A stretch of DNA of 54,031 bases from Pseudomonadota bacterium (GTDB lineage: Bacteria > Pseudomonadota > Gammaproteobacteria > Pseudomonadales > Moraxellaceae): positions 1 to 54,031 of the forward strand of contig JAJZUM010000002.1 in NCBI GenBank assembly GCA_021848605.1, read 5' to 3'. Under the pieces are notes generated by a model, which ran no database searches, was not told the origin of the DNA, and saw only the letters and a list, made by a program, of their open reading frames with translations. A program made the position numbers and the translations under genes. Of the stretch, positions 1 to 7,318 are shown piece after piece. The number at the start of each line of letters is the position of its first letter. Position 1 is the first letter of the stretch.

Positions 1-51
1 TATTCGAGCGAGTCAGCAGGTAATTGAAACGTATCCATCATGCAATCCATC

Positions 52-65
52 ACGACAATTGTCGT
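52..65. promoter_or_regulatory. Perfect 14-bp palindrome ACGACAATTGTCGT
   Basis: Every base pairs with its mirror in this palindrome. It lies just upstream of a possible divergent start codon (50, minus) and about 180 bp upstream of the sigma-54 element. It has the form of a dimeric repressor or activator operator. No regulator can be assigned from the sequence. Confidence 0.35.
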
Positions 66-109
66 AAATTGTACCGAATTCTTCCAGCCATATCCAGTTA
101 GCATTCCTA

Positions 110-142
110 TGCATCAACGCCCAAAAAGAGTGCCTTGATGCA
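110..142. promoter_or_regulatory. Inverted repeat TGCATCAA-N17-TTGATGCA, possible enhancer
   Basis: Two exact 8-bp inverted arms (110-117 and 135-142) are separated by 17 bp. They lie about 100-130 bp upstream of the sigma-54-type promoter, the usual position for enhancer-binding protein sites. The arms do not match the NtrC consensus (TGCAC-N7-GTGCA) well, so the bound protein is unknown. A hairpin role cannot be excluded. Confidence 0.3.
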
Positions 143-241
143 CACAAACACAGCAGAAACCAGAGTGCCGAACAAGAAACCGCCCCAAAAAATAAAATTA
201 TTATTCTTATAAATCAGTATATTAAATCAATTTATATTCTA

Positions 242-257
242 TGGCACATGTTTTGCT
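242..257 (+). promoter_or_regulatory. Sigma-54 (RpoN) promoter, TGGCAC-N5-TTGCT
   Basis: The element has the invariant GG (243-244) and GC (255-256) exactly 10 bases apart, with TGGCAC at -24 and TTGCT at -12. Transcription would begin near 268, giving a leader of about 47 nt before the ABC operon. Sigma-54 promoters require an enhancer-binding ATPase such as NtrC and commonly drive nitrogen-scavenging genes, which fits the genes downstream. Confidence 0.75.
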
Positions 258-314
258 AATTGTCTCCGGTATTACTTTAGTTTGAATGAGTAACACCAAA
301 CCAAGGAGTCCTCT

Positions 315-1313
315 ATGAATATCAAACAATTCAGTCGTAGCTTGAAGTCAGCTTTATCCCGACTGGCCATTCCGGCACTTGCTGTACTTGCTGTTTCCTC
401 ACATGCGGCACAGCCGCTCAAGATTGGTTATAGCGACTGGCCAGGATGGGTCGCATGGCAAGTCGCTATTGACAAGGGCTGGCTTAAGGAAGCGGGTGTC
501 AATGTTGACTTCGAATGGTTTGACTATTCGGCATCGATGGATGCGCTTTCTGCTGGAAAAATTGATGCGGACCTAATGACGAACGGAGACACTCTGGTTA
601 CGGGTGCAGCCGGTGGCAAGAGCATCATGATCATGTTGACCGACTATTCCGATGGTAACGACATGATTGTCGGAAAACCAGGCCTCAACTCCCTCAAAGA
701 TCTCAAAGGCAAAAAAGTTGCTGTCGAAGAGGGTTTGGTCGAGCACTTGCTTCTACTCGATGGCCTGAAAAAAATGGGAATGAAAGAATCTGATGTCACT
801 CTGGTCAACGCCAAGACCAATGAGATGCCACAGGTTCTGGCGTCTGGGGACATTGCTGCTGTCGGGGCTTGGCAACCGGTAGCTGGGCAAGCCATGAAGG
901 CACTCCCTGGTTCAAGACCTCTGTTCACTTCTGCACGAGAACCCGGACTGATTTATGACGTCCTTGCGGTTAATCCTGCCAGTGCTGAACAGCATCGCGC
1001 TGAATGGCTCAAGGTTTTAAAAGTATGGGATCGGGTCGTGCATTACATTAATGACCCAAAGACACAGCCTGATGCCGTACGAATCATGGCAGCCCGTGTT
1101 GGCATTTCTCCGAAAGCCTACCTTCCCCTCCTGCGTGGAACCAAGCTTCTTGATCTGAACGCCGGCAGAAAAATATTCGTCAAGGGACAGGGATTCAACT
1201 CCCTCTATGGCTCCTCGAAGGTTGCCGACGACTTCAACGTCGCCAACAACGTTTACAAGACACATCAGGATATTGACAGCTACATTGACCCTTCGTTCAT
1301 CAACAGCAAGTAA
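315..1313 (+). CDS. ABC transporter substrate-binding protein (urea carboxylase-related, SsuA/NMT1 type)
   Basis: Periplasmic binding protein of 332 residues with a Sec signal peptide (basic start, hydrophobic core at about 18-28, cleavage near SSHAA). The mature protein opens with [15 protein letters not shown], the signature of the binding proteins annotated next to bacterial urea carboxylase genes, which many now link to guanidine. NMT1/SsuA folds also bind taurine, sulfonates or thiamine precursors, so the ligand is not proven. An AGGAG ribosome site precedes the ATG. It is the first gene of an operon with permease, ATPase, creatininase-family enzyme and GlnT-type synthetase behind a sigma-54 promoter. 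The likely role is scavenging a small nitrogen compound, with guanidine or a relative as best guess because a guanidine operon lies at 13-20 kb. Confidence 0.85.
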   Translation: MNIKQFSRSLKSALSRLAIPALAVLAVSSHAAQPLKIGYSDWPGWVAWQVAIDKGWLKEAGVNVDFEWFDYSASMDALSAGKIDADLMTNGDTLVTGAAGGKSIMIMLTDYSDGNDMIVGKPGLNSLKDLKGKKVAVEEGLVEHLLLLDGLKKMGMKESDVTLVNAKTNEMPQVLASGDIAAVGAWQPVAGQAMKALPGSRPLFTSAREPGLIYDVLAVNPASAEQHRAEWLKVLKVWDRVVHYINDPKTQPDAVRIMAARVGISPKAYLPLLRGTKLLDLNAGRKIFVKGQGFNSLYGSSKVADDFNVANNVYKTHQDIDSYIDPSFINSK

Positions 1314-1336
1314 CGGATCCATCGTTCTTGGATCCG
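1314..1336 (+). repeat. Intercistronic hairpin CGGATCC-N9-GGATCCG
   Basis: A perfect 7-bp inverted repeat with a 9-nt loop starts directly after the stop codon of the binding-protein gene and ends 3 nt before the GGAG ribosome site of the permease gene. No T-tract follows, so it is not a classical terminator. Such hairpins often protect the upstream message or limit downstream translation, so that binding protein is made in excess over permease. Confidence 0.5.
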
Positions 1337-1348
1337 TTTGGAGCAGAT

Positions 1349-2317
1349 ATGAGCACGTTCTTCACAAAACAGTCCGGTATCGGACGCCCTGAATCCGCTA
1401 AACGCATTGGACTTGTTCTGGGCTCATTTCTGCTTCCATTACTGATCTGGAGTCTGGTCAGTTACGTACCGTTTGTTTGGCATCCCAAGGTCGACATCAC
1501 GGACCCCGGCGGAGTGGATTACTTTCAGGTGGACATGCTGGTTGACAGGGCCATGTTCAACCAGGAGGTTTCCAATATGGAGCGAGAATACCAGCCTGTT
1601 CCCACTGGAATTCCAGCCAATCCGATTTATCTTCCTACTCCCGGCCAGGTTGCTCGTGCCTTGTTCAATGGGTTCGTTCACCCTCCATTAGATAGTGATA
1701 TTCCTTCGATGCCGCAAAGCTTATGGCACAGTATTCAGATCATTTTTTGGGGATTTCTGATCTCATCGCTGATCGGTGTACCACTTGGGATTATGTCAGG
1801 AACCTACGATACTGTTCGCCGACTGAATGAGCCCTTCATCGAATTTTTTCGTTATCTGCCCGCACCCGCATTTGGTGCGCTGGCTGTTGCCATTTTGGGC
1901 ATTTATGACGGACCAAAGATTGCCATTATTGTTATTGGAACCTTGTTCCAACAGATTCTGATTATAGCCAATACGACCCGAAAGCTGGATGGAACCATCA
2001 TTGAAGCGGCACGAACTCTTGGCGCCCGTAACATACAACTTCTGACCAAAGTCGTGATTCCCGGCATTCTTCCAGATTTGTACCGGGATCAGCGTATTCT
2101 GCTCGGCTGGGCCTGGACTTATTTAATTGTTGCCGAATTGATTGGCACTAGTTCCGGTATTACCTGGTTCATTACCCAACAGGCCCGCTACCAACACTTT
2201 GACAATGTCTATGCCGCCATTATCACCATTGGCCTCATCGGTTTTGGCACAGATGTCTTGCTGGCACGACTGGGTCGAAGACTATTTCCCTGGGATCGCA
2301 CTCAGGATCAGGACTAA
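1349..2317 (+). CDS. ABC transporter permease (SsuC/TauC-like)
   Basis: Inner-membrane permease of the BPD_transp_1 family (322 residues). A first membrane segment is followed by an unusually long periplasmic stretch (about residues 25-100), then the core segments. The EAA loop is visible as EAARTLGARNIQ, followed by a conserved GWAWTYLIVAEL segment typical of urea carboxylase-linked permeases. I chose the ATG at 1349 because TGGAG precedes it by 5 nt; an in-frame TTG at 1328 lies inside the upstream hairpin. It pairs with the ATPase at 2384 and the binding protein at 315 as one importer. Confidence 0.85.
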   Translation: MSTFFTKQSGIGRPESAKRIGLVLGSFLLPLLIWSLVSYVPFVWHPKVDITDPGGVDYFQVDMLVDRAMFNQEVSNMEREYQPVPTGIPANPIYLPTPGQVARALFNGFVHPPLDSDIPSMPQSLWHSIQIIFWGFLISSLIGVPLGIMSGTYDTVRRLNEPFIEFFRYLPAPAFGALAVAILGIYDGPKIAIIVIGTLFQQILIIANTTRKLDGTIIEAARTLGARNIQLLTKVVIPGILPDLYRDQRILLGWAWTYLIVAELIGTSSGITWFITQQARYQHFDNVYAAIITIGLIGFGTDVLLARLGRRLFPWDRTQDQD

Positions 2318-2383
2318 AGCACGGGATCACTTCAACCCTGATTTGATCACCCTATCCCACTTTAACTTGCCGGAGGAAGCATC

Positions 2384-3301
2384 ATGAACCATGCAACAGG
2401 GATGACTATCAGCTATCTGGACCAGTCTCCCGAAGTACAAGCACGGTTTGAGCGTATTCGCCAGCGCGATGTCATTCTGGAAGTCCGTCATCTGGGTAAA
2501 CGCTATCGCTCCAACCAAGGCGAAGTTGAAGCCTTGCGCGATATAAATTTCAGCATTCACCGACGTGAATTCGTCTGCGTGATTGGTCCATCGGGATGCG
2601 GAAAATCCACCCTCATTCGCATACTTGCTGGTCTGGACCACCATACCTCAGGTGAGGCACTGCTTGATCAACAACCCATACGGGGTCCAGGACTGGATCG
2701 TGGCATGGTGTTTCAGGGATATTCCCTGCTGCCATGGCTAACCGTCAAAAAAAATGTCATGTTTGGACCCCGTATGAAAGGCCAGGGTATTGTCGAAGCT
2801 GAACGCGATGCACTGCTCTGGCTGGAACTGGTCGGCCTGGAAAAATTTGCTGATTCCTATCCACATCAATTATCCGGAGGCATGCGTCAGCGCGTTGCCA
2901 TAGCTCGCGCCTTGGTCAATCAGCCCCGTATTCTGCTGATGGATGAGCCATTTGGCGCCCTGGATGCCCAGACCCGATCACGCATGCAGGCCCATTTGAT
3001 TGATATCTGGCGCAATATCGATGTCACGGTCCTGTTTATTACCCATGACCTTGATGAAGCCATCTATCTTGCCGATCGCATCCTGGTTCTTTCAGCTCAT
3101 CCTGGTGAAGTGCAGGAAATCATTGAAGTACCTGTACCAAGACCTCGCAGCCCAGAGCAGTTCAGCACCAGCGCGTTCCGGGCAACGAAAGCGCGTCTGG
3201 AAGCCTTGATTCACCCAGCACCGACGGTAGAAAGCGACGATGAAGGCAAAATTTATCCGCACCTGATCCGTCTGACCAATGTTCATGACAATGTGGAGTA
3301 A
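2384..3301 (+). CDS. ABC transporter ATP-binding protein (SsuB/TauB-like)
   Basis: Cytoplasmic nucleotide-binding subunit of the importer, 305 residues. It has Walker [10 protein letters not shown], the Q-loop region [13 protein letters not shown], the signature [15 protein letters not shown], Walker [13 protein letters not shown] and the switch histidine in FITHDLDEA. About 45 residues extend past the usual nitrate/sulfonate-type ATPase core. A strong GGAGG lies 7 nt before the ATG. The creatininase-family gene follows after 3 nt, so the operon is tightly coupled here. Confidence 0.9.
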   Translation: MNHATGMTISYLDQSPEVQARFERIRQRDVILEVRHLGKRYRSNQGEVEALRDINFSIHRREFVCVIGPSGCGKSTLIRILAGLDHHTSGEALLDQQPIRGPGLDRGMVFQGYSLLPWLTVKKNVMFGPRMKGQGIVEAERDALLWLELVGLEKFADSYPHQLSGGMRQRVAIARALVNQPRILLMDEPFGALDAQTRSRMQAHLIDIWRNIDVTVLFITHDLDEAIYLADRILVLSAHPGEVQEIIEVPVPRPRSPEQFSTSAFRATKARLEALIHPAPTVESDDEGKIYPHLIRLTNVHDNVE

Positions 3302-3304
3302 GCC

Positions 3305-4084
3305 ATGAAATGGTCTGATCTTGCCTGGTCTGAAATTCCAGATGTACTTGCTCATTGTGGTCAGGCTGCCCTTTTACCGGTTGGAGCCACCGAACAACAT
3401 GGCCCTCACCTAGGTACAGGTGTTGACTTCATCATCGCCGAGCAACTCTGTTTCAAAGTAGCCGAGCAAACGGGCGTTCCCGTTCTGCCTGTGGTGCCCT
3501 ACGGTTGCTCCATCGGCCATAGTCAGCGCTGGCCAGGCACTCTAGGCCTCCAACCTGTTACGCTCATCCAAATGATCAAGGAAATTGGAGATTGGGCATG
3601 GCATAGCCATATACGCCGACTTTTTATCATCAATGCCCACGTTACCAATGCGGCCCCTTTGCGATGCGCACTTGAAATGCTACGTGCCGAGCATGATGGC
3701 TTTATGGTTACGGTGCTGAACACGGCAACCCTCAGTGAACGTGTTCGTACCTTCCATGCTCAAGACGCCGTGGACTGGCATGCCAATGATGCCGAAACCT
3801 CACTGATGATGCATATTGCACCGCAGGCTGTCCGCCCTGAATTATGCATTCATGCCGATGACCCTGACCGTACTACCCACTGTGTCTTTGCCCACCCAGT
3901 CAACCGAACCAGTCTGAATGGAGTCACGGGCTACCCAAGCCAGGCTTCGGCTACCAAAGGCGCTGAGTGGTTCGACTGGATGGTCCAGGATCTTGCTCAA
4001 CTCGTACAAAGAGGTATCTCTGAACATCCCCCCTTAAACAACCCCTATCATACCTTGCCGGAAGGAAACCATCATGAACACTGA
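3305..4084 (+). CDS. Creatininase-family amidohydrolase
   Basis: 259-residue member of the creatininase/MftE family, metal-dependent enzymes that open cyclic or linear amide bonds. The metal-site motif [14 protein letters not shown] (residues about 29-43) and the late [11 protein letters not shown] element are clear. The family's usual NGHGGN is replaced by NAHVTN, which keeps the histidine. Because it sits between an importer and a glutamine-synthetase-like ligase, it probably hydrolyses the imported compound or a derivative to release an amine or ammonia. Creatinine is one possibility, but the family is too diverse to name the substrate. The stop codon lies 11 nt inside the next gene, implying translational coupling. 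Confidence 0.75.
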   Translation: MKWSDLAWSEIPDVLAHCGQAALLPVGATEQHGPHLGTGVDFIIAEQLCFKVAEQTGVPVLPVVPYGCSIGHSQRWPGTLGLQPVTLIQMIKEIGDWAWHSHIRRLFIINAHVTNAAPLRCALEMLRAEHDGFMVTVLNTATLSERVRTFHAQDAVDWHANDAETSLMMHIAPQAVRPELCIHADDPDRTTHCVFAHPVNRTSLNGVTGYPSQASATKGAEWFDWMVQDLAQLVQRGISEHPPLNNPYHTLPEGNHHEH

Positions 4085-5435
4085 ATCATCCACCCTCGAT
4101 CTGCAGCAAAAATTTTCAAGTCAAGGTATCAAATACTGCATTGGAGCCTACGTAGACATTCATGGCATACCTAAAGCCAAGGTTGTACCGATAAGCCATT
4201 TGGGTCAGATGGCCAAGGGATCCGAGCGCTATACGGGATACGCTCTGGACGGACTCGGGCAGGCACCCAACGATGATGAATTGACATCCGTGCCTGACCT
4301 TGATCGAGCCATTCAGTTGCCATGGGAACCCAAAATTGCCTGGATTCCTGCTGACAACCACTTCAAGGGACAACCGTACGCACTGAATACTCGTGTTGCC
4401 CTGAAAAACCAACTCGCTGAAGCCGCCAAACTCGGCTACGGCATGAACCTTGGCATTGAGTGTGAAATCTTCCTGCTCAAACAACAGGAAGATGGACAAC
4501 TTGGCATCCCAGATCCTGAAGACCTGTTGCACAAGCCTTGCTATGACGTACGTAGTTTTGTGAACAATTTCAGCTGGCTTGACAAGATGGCAACCGCCAT
4601 CGACAGCCTGGGATGGGACCTTTATTCCTTCGATCACGAGGATGCCAATGGGCAGTTTGAGTTCGATTTCCAGTACGCTGATGCGTTGACAACCTGTGAT
4701 CGTTTAACTTTTTTTCGATTTATGGCCAAGCACTATGCCCGAGAGGAAGGACTGCTTGCCACCATGATGCCCAAACCATTTGCCAACAGAACCGGCAATG
4801 GCGCCCACTTCAACATGTCCCTTTATGATCGGGAAACGGGAAAAAATCTTTTCGCCTGCCATCCCTCTGAGGATCCTAATGGCTTTGGTCTCACCGAACT
4901 CGGCTACCATTTCGTTGCTGGCATTCTCAAGCATGGTCGAGCCCTGTGCGCTGTCTTTGCACCCACCGTCAATAGCTACAAACGCCTCGTTCGTCGTGGC
5001 GCCATGAGCTACTTTTCCTGGGCTCCCGTCTTCAACTCATATGGCTCAAACAACCGGACCAATTCGGTACGTATCCCAGCCGGTGGTGGACGCTGCGAAT
5101 CCCGTAATGCCGATGGTGCAGTCAATCCTTATCTGGCTGCAACACTGGTTCTGGCAGCCGGTCTTGATGGGATCAAGGAAGGACTTCATCCCGGCAAACC
5201 CAATGAAGATAATCTCTACGAGATCAGTGAACAAGAACGGACAGAGCGCGGCATCCAGTTCCTGCCGCAGACACTTCAGGAAGCAATTGCCGCCTTTGCC
5301 GCTGATCCTCTGGTTGAAAAAACTTTGGGGCGTGAACTGCGCGATGAGTTCATTCGCTATAAAACGATGGAATGGGAAGCCTACCATTTATCCGTATCTA
5401 AATGGGAGATTGACCGTTATTCCTATATGTTTTAG
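4074..5435 (+). CDS. glnT: Glutamine synthetase family protein, GlnT/GmaS-like
   Basis: 453-residue ATP-dependent ligase that joins ammonia or an amine to the gamma-carboxyl of glutamate. Opening motifs ([15 protein letters not shown]), the [14 protein letters not shown] block, the metal/substrate motif NGAHFNMSL and the late [16 protein letters not shown] block match the GlnT/gamma-glutamylmethylamide synthetase branch rather than housekeeping GlnA. It overlaps the creatininase gene by 11 nt. The product could be glutamine or an N-substituted gamma-glutamylamide; the sequence does not decide. In this operon it would capture nitrogen released from the imported substrate. The symbol is by family resemblance. 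Confidence 0.8.
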   Translation: MNTESSTLDLQQKFSSQGIKYCIGAYVDIHGIPKAKVVPISHLGQMAKGSERYTGYALDGLGQAPNDDELTSVPDLDRAIQLPWEPKIAWIPADNHFKGQPYALNTRVALKNQLAEAAKLGYGMNLGIECEIFLLKQQEDGQLGIPDPEDLLHKPCYDVRSFVNNFSWLDKMATAIDSLGWDLYSFDHEDANGQFEFDFQYADALTTCDRLTFFRFMAKHYAREEGLLATMMPKPFANRTGNGAHFNMSLYDRETGKNLFACHPSEDPNGFGLTELGYHFVAGILKHGRALCAVFAPTVNSYKRLVRRGAMSYFSWAPVFNSYGSNNRTNSVRIPAGGGRCESRNADGAVNPYLAATLVLAAGLDGIKEGLHPGKPNEDNLYEISEQERTERGIQFLPQTLQEAIAAFAADPLVEKTLGRELRDEFIRYKTMEWEAYHLSVSKWEIDRYSYMF

Positions 5436-5533
5436 TGTTTCATGCGAAAGGATAAAGGATCGGACTGGCTGGGTTGTGCTCAATGCATTACCCAGCCAGC
5501 ACACAGCAGATATTCAGGACACCAGCAGAACCC

Positions 5534-5980
5534 ATGTCAAAGCCAGTCAGCCGAATCAGCATTTCACTCCCACCCGATCTGCTTGACGAACTCGATCATA
5601 TGGTTTCCCATCGCGGCTATGGCAGCCGCTCCCACGCCATCACGGAGATGATTCACTATCAATTGGCTGAACACAGCCGCGCCATGGGCAATGAGGTCAT
5701 GGCAGGCACCCTCACTCTGCTTTACAACCGAGCCAAACGTGGACTGCAAGGTAAACTGGCCGACCTGCAATACCAATATGTCGCCGAAGTGATCAGTTCA
5801 CTGCATGTCCACTTGACCGAAGATCATATGCTGGAAGTACTGTTGGTACAGGGACCCGCCAACCAACTACAATCCATCGCGCATCAAATGATCTCACTCA
5901 GCGGCGTGATTACGGGGCATTTACAACTGTTGCGTGCCGCCATTCCCCCCCTGCACAATCCTGACGAACCGATTCCCTGA
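5534..5980 (+). CDS. NikR-like ribbon-helix-helix regulator with altered metal site
   Basis: 148-residue protein with an N-terminal ribbon-helix-helix DNA-binding domain (ISISLPPDLLDELD, then GYGSRSHAI) and a C-terminal ACT-like NikR domain. Aligned by eye with E. coli NikR, the ligands His87 and His89 are kept in SLHVH, but His76 aligns with Tyr and Cys95 with Met. High-affinity square-planar nickel binding is therefore doubtful. I took the ATG at 5534 because RHH proteins start just before the first strand; in-frame TTG 5474 and ATG 5483 would add an unconserved tail. It lies 98 nt after glnT on the same strand and may control this operon, perhaps responding to another metal or ligand. Confidence 0.75.
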   Translation: MSKPVSRISISLPPDLLDELDHMVSHRGYGSRSHAITEMIHYQLAEHSRAMGNEVMAGTLTLLYNRAKRGLQGKLADLQYQYVAEVISSLHVHLTEDHMLEVLLVQGPANQLQSIAHQMISLSGVITGHLQLLRAAIPPLHNPDEPIP

Positions 5981-6104
5981 AACATGCCAAGAACGATAGC
6001 GTCATTTCAGACAGGATGTCTGTGGACGGCCTGATGTTGATCTGCCAAACACGGCAAGTCCAGTAGCATAATTTGCTTTCGATCAATATGAAGAGTATGA
6101 GGTC

Positions 6105-7295
6105 CTAAAAAACATCCCCAGGTATACGCACCCACCCTTCCATCAGTACACGCGCACTACGACTCATGATCGCTTTCGTTACCTTCCATTCCCCATTGAC
6201 CTCAGCAGCCTCAGCACCGACACGCAGTGTACCTGAGGGGTGTCCAAAACGCACCGAACTCCGTTCACCTCCCCCTGCTGCCAAATTGACCAGTGTCCCC
6301 GGAATGGCTGCAGCTGTGCCAATAGCCACTGCTGCCGTACCCATCATGGCATGGTGCAATTTGCCCATGGACAAGGCCCTGACCAACACATCAATATCGC
6401 TAGCCAGCACCTTCTGCCCACTGGATGCCACAAAATCTGAAGGTGGTGCTACAAAAGCCACTTTAGGGGTATGTTGACGTCGAGCGGCCTCATCGAGATG
6501 CTTGATCAGACCCATGCGCAAGGCTGCATGCGCCCGTATGGTCTCAAACATGACCAGTGCTTTGGGGTCGCTGTTGATGTCATCCTGCAGTTCTGTTCCG
6601 GTATAACCAATGGCCTCAGCATGAACAAAAACCGTGGGTATACCCGCATTGATCATTGTCGCCTTAAGTGTACCTATTCCCGGGACTTCCAGATCATCAA
6701 CTCGATGGCCTGTCGGAAACATGGCTCCGCCGCCACCCTCTTCATCCGCAGCAGGATCCATGAACTCCAGAATGACTTCCGCCGCAGGAAATGTCACACC
6801 ATCCAGTTCAAAATCACCTGTTTCCTGAACCTGCCCTTGCACCATCGGCACATGAGCGATAATGGTTTTACCAATATTGGCCTGCCAGATCCGGATGGTC
6901 GCCGTACCATCGTGGGGAATACGATGAGCATCAATCAGGCCTTTGCTGATAGCAAAGGGGCCTACGGCCGCAGAAAGGTTGCCACAGTTTCCACTACAGT
7001 CCACAAAGGCCTTATCAATGGCAACCTGACCAAACAGATAATCAACATCATGATCCGGCCGGTTACTGCGGGCGACAATTACCGTTTTGCTGGTACTGGA
7101 GGTCGCTCCTCCCATGCCGTCTATTTGCTTGCCATAAATGTCCGGACTACCGATGACGCGCAGTAACACAGCGTCTCGCGCCGGCCCTGGGTCTTGTGCG
7201 GTCTGAGGTAGATCATTAAGACAAAAGAATACGCCTTTACTGGTGCCTCCACGCATATAGGTGGCAGGAATCCGGATTTGGGGTGCATGTACCAT
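6105..7295 (-). CDS. prpF: PrpF, aconitate isomerase-like protein of the AcnD methylcitrate pathway
   Basis: 396-residue member of the PrpF/DUF453 family (diaminopimelate epimerase fold), recognised by the start IRIPATYMRGGTSKGVFF and the GNCGNLSAAVGPFA motif with its cysteine. PrpF is needed with AcnD to replace PrpD: AcnD makes the trans isomer of 2-methylaconitate and PrpF isomerises it to the form that aconitase uses. It is the last gene of the prp operon, 23 nt after acnD with a GGAGG-like ribosome site between. No convincing terminator follows; the only nearby hairpin (6008-6022) lacks a T-tract. Confidence 0.93.
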   Translation of the reverse strand: MVHAPQIRIPATYMRGGTSKGVFFCLNDLPQTAQDPGPARDAVLLRVIGSPDIYGKQIDGMGGATSSTSKTVIVARSNRPDHDVDYLFGQVAIDKAFVDCSGNCGNLSAAVGPFAISKGLIDAHRIPHDGTATIRIWQANIGKTIIAHVPMVQGQVQETGDFELDGVTFPAAEVILEFMDPAADEEGGGGAMFPTGHRVDDLEVPGIGTLKATMINAGIPTVFVHAEAIGYTGTELQDDINSDPKALVMFETIRAHAALRMGLIKHLDEAARRQHTPKVAFVAPPSDFVASSGQKVLASDIDVLVRALSMGKLHHAMMGTAAVAIGTAAAIPGTLVNLAAGGGERSSVRFGHPSGTLRVGAEAAEVNGEWKVTKAIMSRSARVLMEGWVRIPGDVF

Positions 7296-7318
7296 CAGTA
7301 TCCTCCAGGTTATTACAC

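Larger units (their letters stand above)
1..314. other. Upstream region of the ABC operon; possible divergent gene edge
   Basis: No complete gene is visible here. On the minus strand an ATG at 50 opens a frame that stays open to the window edge (16 codons), so the start of a divergent gene may be cut off; this is weak. The stretch also holds a 14-bp palindrome (52-65), a spaced inverted repeat (110-142), a very AT-rich tract (about 185-240) that could bind IHF, and a sigma-54-type promoter (242-257). Together these resemble a nitrogen-regulated control region, but only the promoter element is strong. Confidence 0.4.

Noticed and set aside
1314-1336. Cloning or linker artefact because of GGATCC pairs
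   Set aside because: The surrounding reading frames and ribosome sites are continuous and natural.
315-3301. Taurine/sulfonate or thiamine-precursor importer
   Set aside because: The SsuA/NMT1 fold fits, but [13 protein letters not shown] and GWAWTYLIVAEL match the urea carboxylase-related branch, and no sulfonatase or thiamine gene lies nearby.
5534-5980. Bona fide nickel repressor NikR
   Set aside because: Two of four nickel ligands are replaced and no nickel uptake genes are next to it.
6008-6022. Terminator CAGACA-GGA-TGTCTG between the NikR-like gene and prpF
   Set aside because: The stem is short and no T-tract follows on either strand.
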